Origin: Paenibacillus_AP thailandensis
GTDB taxonomy: Bacteria; Bacillota; Bacilli; Paenibacillales; Paenibacillaceae
DNA length: 64,000 nt
Direction of reading: 5' to 3'
Assembly (NCBI RefSeq): GCF_042685365.1
Contig: NZ_JBHUMY010000001.1
Coordinates: forward strand, 620,001 to 684,000
Numbering within the stretch: position 1 is the stretch's first letter; each line of letters starts with the position of its first letter. The notes below the pieces were generated by a model, which made no database searches, had not been told where the DNA came from, and saw only the letters and a program-made list of their open reading frames with translations. The position numbers and the translations under genes are program-made. Below, one piece after another: positions 52,042 through 59,646 of this stretch.

Positions 52042-53280
52042 CTACGCGCCTAAATCGCGGCTCAAGCCGGGCTGCCTCCGTCTCCGGCTGCTCAGCATGA
52101 ATAACGCCGTCCCGGCAAAACCGCATGCGCCCGCCAGAACAAGCAGGCCCGGCAGCGGCACATGCGACGACAACGAAGCGCCAAGCAGCGGTCCCAGCGT
52201 GCCCCGCACCCCGAACATCATCAGATGAATGCCGAACACGGTCGCTTCCCTTCCCGGGGCAAGACGAACGATATAGGATAATATGCCGATATCCCATATC
52301 GCTTCCCCGACGCCTTGAATCCCGTTGCCGAGTACGACGGCGGGATAAGTGCCCCACAGCCCGTACAGCAGCGGCACAACGCCGTACGCCCCGATCCCGA
52401 CCGTCAGCGTATAGCGGATATCGAAGCGGTCGATAAAGCGGCCGGCCAGTCCGTATGTAAGCAGAAGACCGGTAAAATAAGCGATCCGGGCGTAACCGAT
52501 CTGCGTATTGCTGAGCCCAAGCACATCGACCTGGATAATCTGGTACAACGGATTCGCCAGCATGTTGCCGAAGCCCGAAAAGGTCGTCGCCAGCAAAAAG
52601 ACGGCCAGCGTCTTGTTGCCGGACACGAGCGCCCATTGGTCGCGCAGCGAAAACCGGTTTGAAGCGGCAGAGCCTGGCGCCGCATGCTTGGGCAGCCGAA
52701 GCCATTGAAACAGGGCGATTGCCGCCGTACCCGTAACGGCCGCCGCGATAAGCGGTCCGGACGGACCGGCCGCGTCGGACCAGCTGCCGACCAAATAAGC
52801 GAGCGGAATCATGAACGCCCCCATGGCCATCCGCACGTAACCCATCAGCCTGCCCCGGACGTCGGAAGGATACATCCGGGAAACAAGCGAAGCGTACGCG
52901 GGCGACTGAATGCCCATCAGCAACTGATAAACAATGGCGGTCGCCACATAAACGGACGGTTGCGGATAAAGAGCCGGGCCGACGAGCAATAAACGCCCGA
53001 TCGCGTTAGGCAGGACGACAAAAGGCCGCGGACTGCGGCTTTTCTCGATCCAAACCGCCCACAGCGGCGAGAAAATAAGGCCGATCGCCGGAGCGGCGGA
53101 CAGCAAGCCGACCTGCAGGTTGCTCGCTCCTTGCTGAATGGCGAAGGGCATAAAAAACTGGTTCATGACGACCGTAAACAAGCTGACCAGGCAGGAGGTT
53201 CCGAAATCGAGGCGGGCGTTGTGCCAAACGCGCGGCGTCATCGGAATTCCCAATCTCATGAAGCGGCCCTTGTATCTCAT
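52042..53280 (-). CDS. MFS transporter
   Basis: A 412-residue major facilitator with 12 predicted membrane segments, including FFMPFAIQQGASNLQVGLLSAAP and LVSRMYPSDVRGRLMGY. It resembles drug or unknown-solute MFS proteins of Paenibacillus. AAGGA lies 10 nt before ATG 53280. An inverted repeat CTAATCTTTAATTAG lies about 50 nt upstream of the start, faintly like the TetR operators at 54.8 kb. The substrate is unknown. Confidence 0.87.
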   Translation of the reverse strand: MRYKGRFMRLGIPMTPRVWHNARLDFGTSCLVSLFTVVMNQFFMPFAIQQGASNLQVGLLSAAPAIGLIFSPLWAVWIEKSRSPRPFVVLPNAIGRLLLVGPALYPQPSVYVATAIVYQLLMGIQSPAYASLVSRMYPSDVRGRLMGYVRMAMGAFMIPLAYLVGSWSDAAGPSGPLIAAAVTGTAAIALFQWLRLPKHAAPGSAASNRFSLRDQWALVSGNKTLAVFLLATTFSGFGNMLANPLYQIIQVDVLGLSNTQIGYARIAYFTGLLLTYGLAGRFIDRFDIRYTLTVGIGAYGVVPLLYGLWGTYPAVVLGNGIQGVGEAIWDIGILSYIVRLAPGREATVFGIHLMMFGVRGTLGPLLGASLSSHVPLPGLLVLAGACGFAGTALFMLSSRRRRQPGLSRDLGA

Positions 53281-53441
53281 TGAGCTTCGTTCCTTCTTTC
53301 CGCGGCAAGCCTGCTGCCCGCCGCCTTGCGTCTAATCTTTAATTAGAGCAAAAATCGTATGGAAGCGCAAGCAATTGTTCCGGAAGAAATGAAACGCGTT
53401 CTTTTATGCAAAAGCCTCTTCTCAAGCCCGAAAAACGGTCT

Positions 53442-54026
53442 TCATTCGGAGGCCGGACCGCGCCGGACGGACAGCTGCTTCACCCCTGCCATAAAGGCGC
53501 CGAGCGATAGCCGCAAGCTTTCCCGGACGTCAAGGGGAATGCCGAATCCGCCTTTGCTCTGGATCGAAGCGAATCCGTGCAGCAGGCTTCGCAGTCCCCG
53601 GACGATATGGATCGCCTCCGTATCGTCAAGCCCGTACGGCTGCAGGATGCCGACGATCAGATCGACCGGCTTCGACGCGGCTTCTTGGATGTCCGGGTCG
53701 CTTTGGTCCTTCAGCGTCGCTTCGTACAGCCCCGGATGGTTGCCGGCAAACCGCAAATACGCTTCGCTAAGCGCGTAAACGGCATCGTCCCCCGCGGCAT
53801 CCTTTACGGCGGCGGCAAGCTCGCCATTGAAGCTTTCCAGACTGTAAAGCGCCAGCTTGCTCCGCAGCTCGGTCAGTCCGTTAACGTGATTGTACAGCGA
53901 AGGCGAGCGTACCCCAAGCTTCTGTGCGAGAGACGCAAGCGTCAAGGCGTCCCAGCCTTCCTGGTCGACGATATCCGCGGCCGCCGCTACCAGCGTTTCC
54001 GCGTCAAGTCCCGCTCTTGGCGACAT
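53442..54026 (-). CDS. TetR-family repressor
   Basis: A 194-residue repressor. The N-terminal helix-turn-helix is at about 28-47 (LASLAQKLGVRSPSLYNHV) and the C-terminal ligand domain is of the WHG type. Its ATG overlaps the end of the MBL-fold gene by 23 nt, so translation is coupled. Two palindromes at the promoter of the MBL gene (54765-54805) are probable operators, implying autoregulation. The ligand is unknown. Confidence 0.9.
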   Translation of the reverse strand: MSPRAGLDAETLVAAAADIVDQEGWDALTLASLAQKLGVRSPSLYNHVNGLTELRSKLALYSLESFNGELAAAVKDAAGDDAVYALSEAYLRFAGNHPGLYEATLKDQSDPDIQEAASKPVDLIVGILQPYGLDDTEAIHIVRGLRSLLHGFASIQSKGGFGIPLDVRESLRLSLGAFMAGVKQLSVRRGPASE

Positions 54027-54750
54027 GGTTCTCCCGCTCCTTCGCTTTCAAATTCCGATCCGCTTCTTCGACGGCCTTCCGCATAAGCGTCACCGGGTTA
54101 ACCAGCATCGGCCCATGACCGGCGGCCAAGACGGACGGTTCCAGCTCCAGCAGCTTGCGCGCGGATTGAAGCGACGTCCGCTTGCTCCAGGTCGCCATCG
54201 CCGGGAACGGGAAGAGCAAACGAAGCTGTCCGGACACGGCGAGGCCGGCCCTTGTCTGGAACGCGTCGCCGACAATCAGCGCACGGTCGCGGACATCGAG
54301 AAACGACATCGCCCCCGGCGTATGCCCCGGCGTTGCGACGGCGAGCAGAGATCCTACCTGGTCGCCGTCCCGCAGCAGCACGTCCGGCCTTGTCGCCGTT
54401 TTTTTCGGCACGCCGCCTTTGACCGGCGTCTGCTCCTCTTCCGGATCAAGCGACACGTCCCCCGCGAGAAGCCGGGCGTCGCGCGCCGATATATAGACGT
54501 TCGCTTCCGGCAGCTCGCGCTTCAAGACGTCGAGCGCGCCGACATGATCGTCGTGCGCATGCGTAAGCACGATTCGCTTAATCGGCTTGCCGATCCGGCG
54601 GGCCGCTTCCAGAATGCCTTTCGCGCTATACGGAAGCGCGGCGTCGATTAGCGTCAGCCCGTCTTCCTCTTCGACCAAATAGCAGTTGACCGGAAACAGG
54701 CGCGGAAGAAAAGAAACTTGCGTCAAATACCCGATTTTCGTCGTTTTCAT
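54004..54750 (-). CDS. MBL-fold metallohydrolase
   Basis: A 248-residue metallo-beta-lactamase-fold hydrolase. The metal motif HAHDDH is at residues 64-69, and the later His and Asp lie in ATPGHTPGAMSF and ALIVGDAFQT, with AAGHGPMLV near the end. GGAGG lies 9 nt before ATG 54750. It heads a two-gene unit with its TetR repressor. Substrates in this family range from thioesters to phosphoesters and lactones; none can be chosen. Confidence 0.9.
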   Translation of the reverse strand: MKTTKIGYLTQVSFLPRLFPVNCYLVEEEDGLTLIDAALPYSAKGILEAARRIGKPIKRIVLTHAHDDHVGALDVLKRELPEANVYISARDARLLAGDVSLDPEEEQTPVKGGVPKKTATRPDVLLRDGDQVGSLLAVATPGHTPGAMSFLDVRDRALIVGDAFQTRAGLAVSGQLRLLFPFPAMATWSKRTSLQSARKLLELEPSVLAAGHGPMLVNPVTLMRKAVEEADRNLKAKERENHVAKSGT

Positions 54751-54764
54751 CGTTAACCCTCCAA

Positions 54765-54812
54765 AACTAATATCGTTAGTTTTATAATAACTAATGGTAT
54801 TAGTTTTTGCAA
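54765..54812 (-). promoter_or_regulatory. MBL-TetR promoter with two operators
   Basis: Minus strand -35 TTGCAA (54807-54812), 17-nt spacer, -10 TATTAT (54784-54789). Two 17-nt perfect palindromes of the form AACTAA-N5-TTAGTT lie at 54789-54805 (in the spacer) and 54765-54781 (after the -10). This is classic repressor geometry. Confidence 0.75.
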
Positions 54813-54916
54813 GCCCAATTTTCCGGTCGCCAACAAAATAAGCATCCCCTGCCGCCAACTACGGTTCGACTCAAGGGATGCTTTCCGTTCGGCAGTGTAC
54901 TGGCGGCGGCTTTGCC

Positions 54917-55768
54917 TTACGGCCGGGCTTTCGTTGCGCGGCTTGCTTCAAAGCGGTATCCGCCGCCGCGCTTGAACGCCTCCGGCGACATGCCCGTCTG
55001 CTGCTTGAACATGCGGCTGAAATGCGCCAAATGCTTAAAGCCAAGCCGCAGGCTGACCTCCGTTACGGGAAGCTCCGGCTGGAGCAGGAACAACATTTTC
55101 GCTTCGTTGATTCTGCGCCGGTACACGTACTGGAAGATCGTCACGCCCGTCACTTCTTTAAAAACTTTGGACAAATACGATTTCGTCAAATGAAGCTTCT
55201 CCTCAAGCTGCTCCATGTGCAAATCTTCCTTGTAGCATGCTTCAAGCGCCGTCACGATGTCCTGAACGACGCTTTCTTTGCCTGCGGAAGCTTCCGCTTT
55301 ATCCATCATCGGCTGCATGCACTGCTCGTATATAAAATAAAGCAAATCGACGAAAGCAAGCGTCAGCCGTCCGGTTCCGACCGCGTCGCCCCGCTTGTTG
55401 TGCCCGTGCATCGCGAGCAGAATGCGCTCCGCCTCCTCCTTGCGTTCGCCGCTAAGCCGCAGCCGATGGTTTCTCAGCTGTTCGAAGGGCTGCAGGATGT
55501 TGACGGCGTTCGGCAGCTCGGCGTAGGGCTTGACGAACGACGGCTCGAAGTGGACGATCGAACGGATGTACGGAACGTGTGTATCCACCTTCGGGCGGTG
55601 CAGCGTCATGCCGTACATAATGATCAAATCGCCCGGCGCAAGGGCGTATACTTTATCCCCGATCAAATAATTGCAGCTGCCCTCATGGAAGTAATAAACC
55701 TCGTAGAAAACGTGGGAATGGAACTGCAAATCGATTGGCTTATCCGACCGGTAGATAAAATCGATCAT
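54917..55768 (-). CDS. AraC-family transcriptional regulator
   Basis: A 283-residue regulator. A cupin-like sensor fills residues 10-90 (FHSHVFYEVYYFHEGS), and the two AraC helix-turn-helix motifs are at about 190-270 (LEEKLHLTKSYLSKVFKEV; VTEVSLRLGFKHLAHFSRMF). It is the last gene of the run Gfo/Idh, Gfo/Idh, isomerase-like, AraC, overlapping the isomerase gene by 4 nt. It probably controls that run in response to its sugar. Confidence 0.9.
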   Translation of the reverse strand: MIDFIYRSDKPIDLQFHSHVFYEVYYFHEGSCNYLIGDKVYALAPGDLIIMYGMTLHRPKVDTHVPYIRSIVHFEPSFVKPYAELPNAVNILQPFEQLRNHRLRLSGERKEEAERILLAMHGHNKRGDAVGTGRLTLAFVDLLYFIYEQCMQPMMDKAEASAGKESVVQDIVTALEACYKEDLHMEQLEEKLHLTKSYLSKVFKEVTGVTIFQYVYRRRINEAKMLFLLQPELPVTEVSLRLGFKHLAHFSRMFKQQTGMSPEAFKRGGGYRFEASRATKARP

Positions 55769-56622
55769 CCCGCCAGCAGCTCTCTCATATATTCGGCAAA
55801 AGCATGCAGCATATCGCGCGAACGCTCATATTCGCCGCTGAAATCTTCGACGCCGAGGTAGCCGTCGTAGCCGACCGCGCGCAAATCCGAAACGACCTGC
55901 CTCCAGTCGACGACTCCCGTCTTCATGCCGGCCCACCGAACGCTCCACGTTGCCGTTTCTTCCGGCACCCCGGCTTCCCGGGTCCAGGCCGCGTTTTTGA
56001 CATGGACATGAGCCAAATACGGGCCAAGCAGCTCCATCCCCATTCTGTAATTCTCGTAGCCTTCATGCACCATGTTGCCGGGATCGTACAAGACGCCCAC
56101 ATGATCCGGGCTCAGCCCTTCAAGCAGCCTGACGGCCGCCGAAGCGCTCGCCGCGATCGTGCCGTGATGCGTCTCGATCAGCCCTTTCACCCCGTAGCGG
56201 GCGCAAAGCTCGGACGCTCCCCGCAAATAATCGCGCTCCAGCTTGAACAGCTCGTCGAACCGCTTCGTCCGGTCGTAGCCCGGTACCCCAAGGCGAATAA
56301 AAGATGCGCCAAGCCTCCGGGCGACGCGCAGCACCTCCTCGGTGGCCGCCAGATCGCCGGCCAGAAGATAAGGCGTGACGCTGATGGTCTTAAGGCCCGC
56401 CGTCTCCGCCGCTTTGCCGAAGCGGTCGGCCATTTCGTCGCCTCCGGAAGGCAGGATGGTGCACAGGTTGTTGCCCCACGGCGACGGCTTCATCGAAGCG
56501 GCGCCCTCCGGCGCTTCCTTATAACGCCATTCGATCCCTTCGATGCCCGCCTGCTTGGCGGCTTGGGCCAGCTCCTCCGGCGACAGCTCCGGCGTCGCAA
56601 CCGTAAATACGGATAATTTCAT
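55765..56622 (-). CDS. Sugar phosphate isomerase/epimerase-like TIM barrel
   Basis: A 285-residue AP-endonuclease-2-like barrel. The start MKLSVFTVATPELSPEEL and the metal motifs LIETHHGTI, VLYDPGNMV, AHVHVKNAAW and LGVEDFSG fit the group. It lies downstream of two Gfo/Idh genes and overlaps the AraC gene by 4 nt. The four genes look like one catabolic unit for a cyclitol or rare sugar; that is inferred from families only. Confidence 0.88.
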   Translation of the reverse strand: MKLSVFTVATPELSPEELAQAAKQAGIEGIEWRYKEAPEGAASMKPSPWGNNLCTILPSGGDEMADRFGKAAETAGLKTISVTPYLLAGDLAATEEVLRVARRLGASFIRLGVPGYDRTKRFDELFKLERDYLRGASELCARYGVKGLIETHHGTIAASASAAVRLLEGLSPDHVGVLYDPGNMVHEGYENYRMGMELLGPYLAHVHVKNAAWTREAGVPEETATWSVRWAGMKTGVVDWRQVVSDLRAVGYDGYLGVEDFSGEYERSRDMLHAFAEYMRELLAG

Positions 56623-56638
56623 CCCGATCGTAACCTCC

Positions 56639-56694
56639 TTATCGTTCGCTATTTATCGCTCCCTATTTATCGTTCGCTATTTATCGTTCGTTAT
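56639..56694. repeat. 14-bp tandem repeat, four copies
   Basis: TTATCGTTCGCTAT repeated four times with small changes (one copy TTATCGCTCCCTAT, one TTATCGTTCGTTAT), between two genes of one operon; the last copy covers the stop of the Gfo/Idh gene. Confidence 0.9.
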
Positions 56695-57764
56695 TTCGTC
56701 CGAACCGCCTCGAGCTGAGCCTTGAGGCAAAGCTCCGCCGCCTTGAAGGCGTGAGCCTGCGTCATCGCGTTCTCCGTCCGGTTTAAACAATCGAGAATAA
56801 GCGCTCCGAAATACGGATAACCGACTTTCCCGTTGACGTCGAGATGCGTCTCGCCTTCGCCGTTGACGAGATACAGCTGATTGCCCCTCGACTGCCGCGC
56901 GATATCCACGTATTTGCGAAGCTCGATATAACCTTTAGTGCCGAGAATGACGGTCCGCCCGTCGCCCCATACCGACAATCCGTCCGGCGTCAGCCAATCG
57001 ACGCGAAAATAATTCGTCGCCCCGTTATCGCCGATCAACGTCGCATCGCCGAAATCCTCCAGCTCCGGATAGTCCGGATTGTTGAAGTTGCCGACCTTGC
57101 TGCTCTGCACCCGGGCATCCTTGCAGCCGGCGTAATAAAGAAACTGCTCGATCTGATGGCTGCCGATGTCGCACAAAATGCCGCCGTATTGCTCCTTGCG
57201 GAAAAACCAGTCCGGCCTTGAAGCCGCGTTCAGCCGATGCGGTCCGAGCCCAAGCACCTGCACCACTTGGCCGATCGCGCCGTCTTTGACGAGCTGGCCG
57301 GCGAACTCGGCGCTTTCGACGTGAATCCGCTCGCTGTAATAAACGGCGTATTTGCGGCCCGTCGCCGCGGCCGTCCGTCTGGCGGCCTCCAGCTGCTCCA
57401 GCGACGTAAACGGCGTTTTGTCGGTGAAGTAGTCTTTGCCGTGCTCCATCACCTCGACGCCAAGCGCTCCTCTCTCGTTCGGAATCGCGGCCGCCGCGAC
57501 GAGGGCGATTTCTTTGTCCTGCAGGATTTCTTCCTTGGAAGACGCGGCGCGCACCCCCGGATACTTGTCGCAGAACGCTTTTACTTTGGCCGGGTCGGGA
57601 TCGTAAACGAGCTTCAGCGTTCCTCCCGCTTCCAGCAAGCCGTTGCACATGCCGTAAATATGGCCGTGGTCGAGCCGCAGCGCCGCAAAAGCGAACTCGC
57701 CGGCCTGGACGACCGGCTTCGGCTTGCCTTCAGGCGCGTAATTCATCCCGTTAGTCGCATTCAT
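56691..57764 (-). CDS. Gfo/Idh/MocA-family oxidoreductase
   Basis: A 357-residue NAD(P)-dependent dehydrogenase-like protein. Its Rossmann start (EFAFAALRLDHGHIYGM) lacks the usual GxGxxG, which is odd for the family and shared with some members acting on large sugars. The EKP-equivalent reads KDYFTDKTPFTSLE, and GGILCDIGSHQIEQF carries the likely His. GGAGGAG lies 9 nt before ATG 57764. It follows another Gfo/Idh gene by 21 nt. The substrate is unknown. Confidence 0.85.
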   Translation of the reverse strand: MNATNGMNYAPEGKPKPVVQAGEFAFAALRLDHGHIYGMCNGLLEAGGTLKLVYDPDPAKVKAFCDKYPGVRAASSKEEILQDKEIALVAAAAIPNERGALGVEVMEHGKDYFTDKTPFTSLEQLEAARRTAAATGRKYAVYYSERIHVESAEFAGQLVKDGAIGQVVQVLGLGPHRLNAASRPDWFFRKEQYGGILCDIGSHQIEQFLYYAGCKDARVQSSKVGNFNNPDYPELEDFGDATLIGDNGATNYFRVDWLTPDGLSVWGDGRTVILGTKGYIELRKYVDIARQSRGNQLYLVNGEGETHLDVNGKVGYPYFGALILDCLNRTENAMTQAHAFKAAELCLKAQLEAVRTK

Positions 57765-57785
57765 CCTTCTTTTCTCCTCCTTCGG

Positions 57786-58949
57786 TTAATGTGTTCCGCT
57801 CACGTCAAGCGTTATTCCTTCCGTCTGCGGCTTGCGGAAGGTCGATTCCCGAATGCGTTCCTGCAGCTTCTCGTAGAACAAATCTTCATCGATCGGAAAA
57901 TCGACCCAATCGTTTATCCAAGTCGACAGCAGCATGGCGTTGGACAACATCAAGCCGTGAATGCCTTCCTCGCCCGGGGCGAGAAGCGGCTTGCCGTGAA
58001 GAATGGCATCGGCCCAGTCCTGCGTAATGGCCCGGTGCTGCCCTTCCTCCTGTTTGACGGGAATGTCGATTTTCCAGCATTCGGGCTGGCCGAAGCCGCC
58101 TTGGTACATTGCGTTGAATTCCGTTTCCGGCTGCCGCAGCCGCCAGAACGTCAGCTTGCCGTCCTCGACGACGATTTTGCCGCGTTCTCCCGATACCTCG
58201 AACCGGTTCGTGCCGGGCGACTCGAACGTGCTGGTCACGAAAACGCCCGTCGCCCCGTTCTCGTACTCCACGTACGCCGTGACGTCGTTCTCCACCTCGA
58301 TGTTCCGGTATTTGCCGAACGAGCAAAAGGCGCGCATCCGCTTCGGCTTCAGCCCGGTCGTCCATTGCCACAGATCGAGCTGGTGCGGGTCCTGGTTAAT
58401 GAGCACGCCGCCGCCCTCGCCGGCCCACGTGCCGCGCCAGCCGCCGGAATCGTAATAGCTTTGCGAGCGATACCAATTCGTAATGATCCAATTCGTGCGG
58501 CGCACCTCCCCAAGCTCCCCGGAGACGATCAGTTCCCGCAGCTTCGCGTACAGCGGGTTCGAGCGCTGATTGTACATAATGCCGAACACTTTGCCGCTCG
58601 CCGCCGCCGCTTCGTTCATCTCCCGAACCTGCTTCGTATACACGCCGGCGGGCTTCTCGATCAAGACGTGCAGCCCGTACTTAAGCGCTTTAATAGCCTC
58701 GGGCGGATGGTCGTAATGCGGCGTGCAGATCAAGACACCGTCGACGGTGCCGGAGCGGTACATGTCTTCCGTATCCGTAAACGTTTTCAGATGTTCGCCG
58801 AAACGGGAAACCGCCTGATTCAGTTTTTCCCGGCTTTGATCGGCGACGGCCGTCAATTCGACGCCTTTGACTGCTCCCTTAGTCAAATAATCGGCATGCC
58901 CGCATCCCATATTGCCCATTCCGACAATGCCGAGCCTGATTCGTTCCAC
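57786..58949 (-). CDS. Gfo/Idh/MocA-family oxidoreductase
   Basis: A 387-residue NAD(P)-dependent dehydrogenase-like protein. The Rossmann motif GIVGMGNMGCGH lies at residues 7-18, the EKP motif is HVLIEKPAGVYT, and GGVLINQDPHQLDL carries the likely His. It is the first gene of the run with a second Gfo/Idh, the isomerase-like and the AraC gene. A catabolite-like sequence ATGGAAACG lies upstream at 58997-59005, too weak to call a cre site. Confidence 0.9.
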   Translation of the reverse strand: MERIRLGIVGMGNMGCGHADYLTKGAVKGVELTAVADQSREKLNQAVSRFGEHLKTFTDTEDMYRSGTVDGVLICTPHYDHPPEAIKALKYGLHVLIEKPAGVYTKQVREMNEAAAASGKVFGIMYNQRSNPLYAKLRELIVSGELGEVRRTNWIITNWYRSQSYYDSGGWRGTWAGEGGGVLINQDPHQLDLWQWTTGLKPKRMRAFCSFGKYRNIEVENDVTAYVEYENGATGVFVTSTFESPGTNRFEVSGERGKIVVEDGKLTFWRLRQPETEFNAMYQGGFGQPECWKIDIPVKQEEGQHRAITQDWADAILHGKPLLAPGEEGIHGLMLSNAMLLSTWINDWVDFPIDEDLFYEKLQERIRESTFRKPQTEGITLDVSGTH

Positions 58950-59122
58950 GTTGAACGCCCCTTTTCCTCCAAAGTGTTATATGCTGTCATTGTAACATGG
59001 AAACGACTTGCGAGTCTTAATCGTCGGGAGCCAATTCGGCTTGCTTATTTAACTGTGGTTGTACTGATCCTTTAAAGGACGATTACCGTTCAGCCTCCTT
59101 ATAGTCCCCAAAGCTTAGTACG

Positions 59123-59160
59123 CAAAAAACGCCCGGCGGCCCTTTTCAGGCCGCCGGGCG
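59123..59160 (-). terminator. Terminator of the GNAT gene
   Basis: Perfect 12-bp stem CGCCCGGCGGCC / GGCCGCCGGGCG with a six-T run on the minus strand. Confidence 0.88.
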
Positions 59161-59176
59161 CTTGCCCCCTGCGCGG

Positions 59177-59602
59177 TTAAAGCGTTTTGACCATCGTGAC
59201 GTGCGGAATGCCTTCCTCCATGAACACGTCCGATACCGTTTCGTAACCGAGCCTCGCGTAGAAAGGCTCGGCATGCGTCTGGCCGTGCAGCTTCGCTTTG
59301 GCAAGGCCTTGCTCGCGGGCGATTTCCTCAAGCGCGAGCATCACGCCTTTGCCGACCCCGTATTTCCGGTAATCGGCCCTTACGCATATCCGCTCGATTT
59401 TCGCGTATTCGCCCACCGTACGAACACGCCCCGTCCCGGCGGCTTGCCCGTTCCAATAGGCCAGCACATGCGCCGCCTCAGCCTCGTGCTCGTCGATTTC
59501 GACGTCCGGATTTACGCCTTGCTCCTCGACGAATACTTCCATCCGGATACGGTATGCTTCATCCATCTGCTCTTTGTTTACAATACGCACGACTTCCAAC
59601 AT
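59177..59602 (-). CDS. GNAT-family N-acetyltransferase
   Basis: A 141-residue acetyltransferase. The start MLEVVRIVNKEQMDEAYRIR and the acetyl-CoA block VRADYRKYGVGKGVMLAL (Q/RxxGxG/A motif) plus HGQTHAEPFYARLGYE are typical of the ElaA/YjdJ-like GNAT group. ATG 59602 has AGGAG 8 nt upstream; a longer frame lies over the adenine deaminase end. It starts 44 nt after the adenine deaminase stop and may share its transcript. The acceptor is unknown. Confidence 0.88.
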   Translation of the reverse strand: MLEVVRIVNKEQMDEAYRIRMEVFVEEQGVNPDVEIDEHEAEAAHVLAYWNGQAAGTGRVRTVGEYAKIERICVRADYRKYGVGKGVMLALEEIAREQGLAKAKLHGQTHAEPFYARLGYETVSDVFMEEGIPHVTMVKTL

Positions 59603-59646
59603 ATCTGCTTCTCCTCTTTCGATTCGGTCGTTTCCGATTCGTATTC

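Noticed and set aside
53330..53350. CTAATCTTTAATTAG as a third TetR operator before the MFS gene
   Set aside because: Half-site spacing is 2 nt longer than in the two clear operators, so it is not counted.
58991..59010. Catabolite (CcpA) site before the Gfo/Idh run
   Set aside because: Only the ATGGAAACG half fits; the other half does not match.
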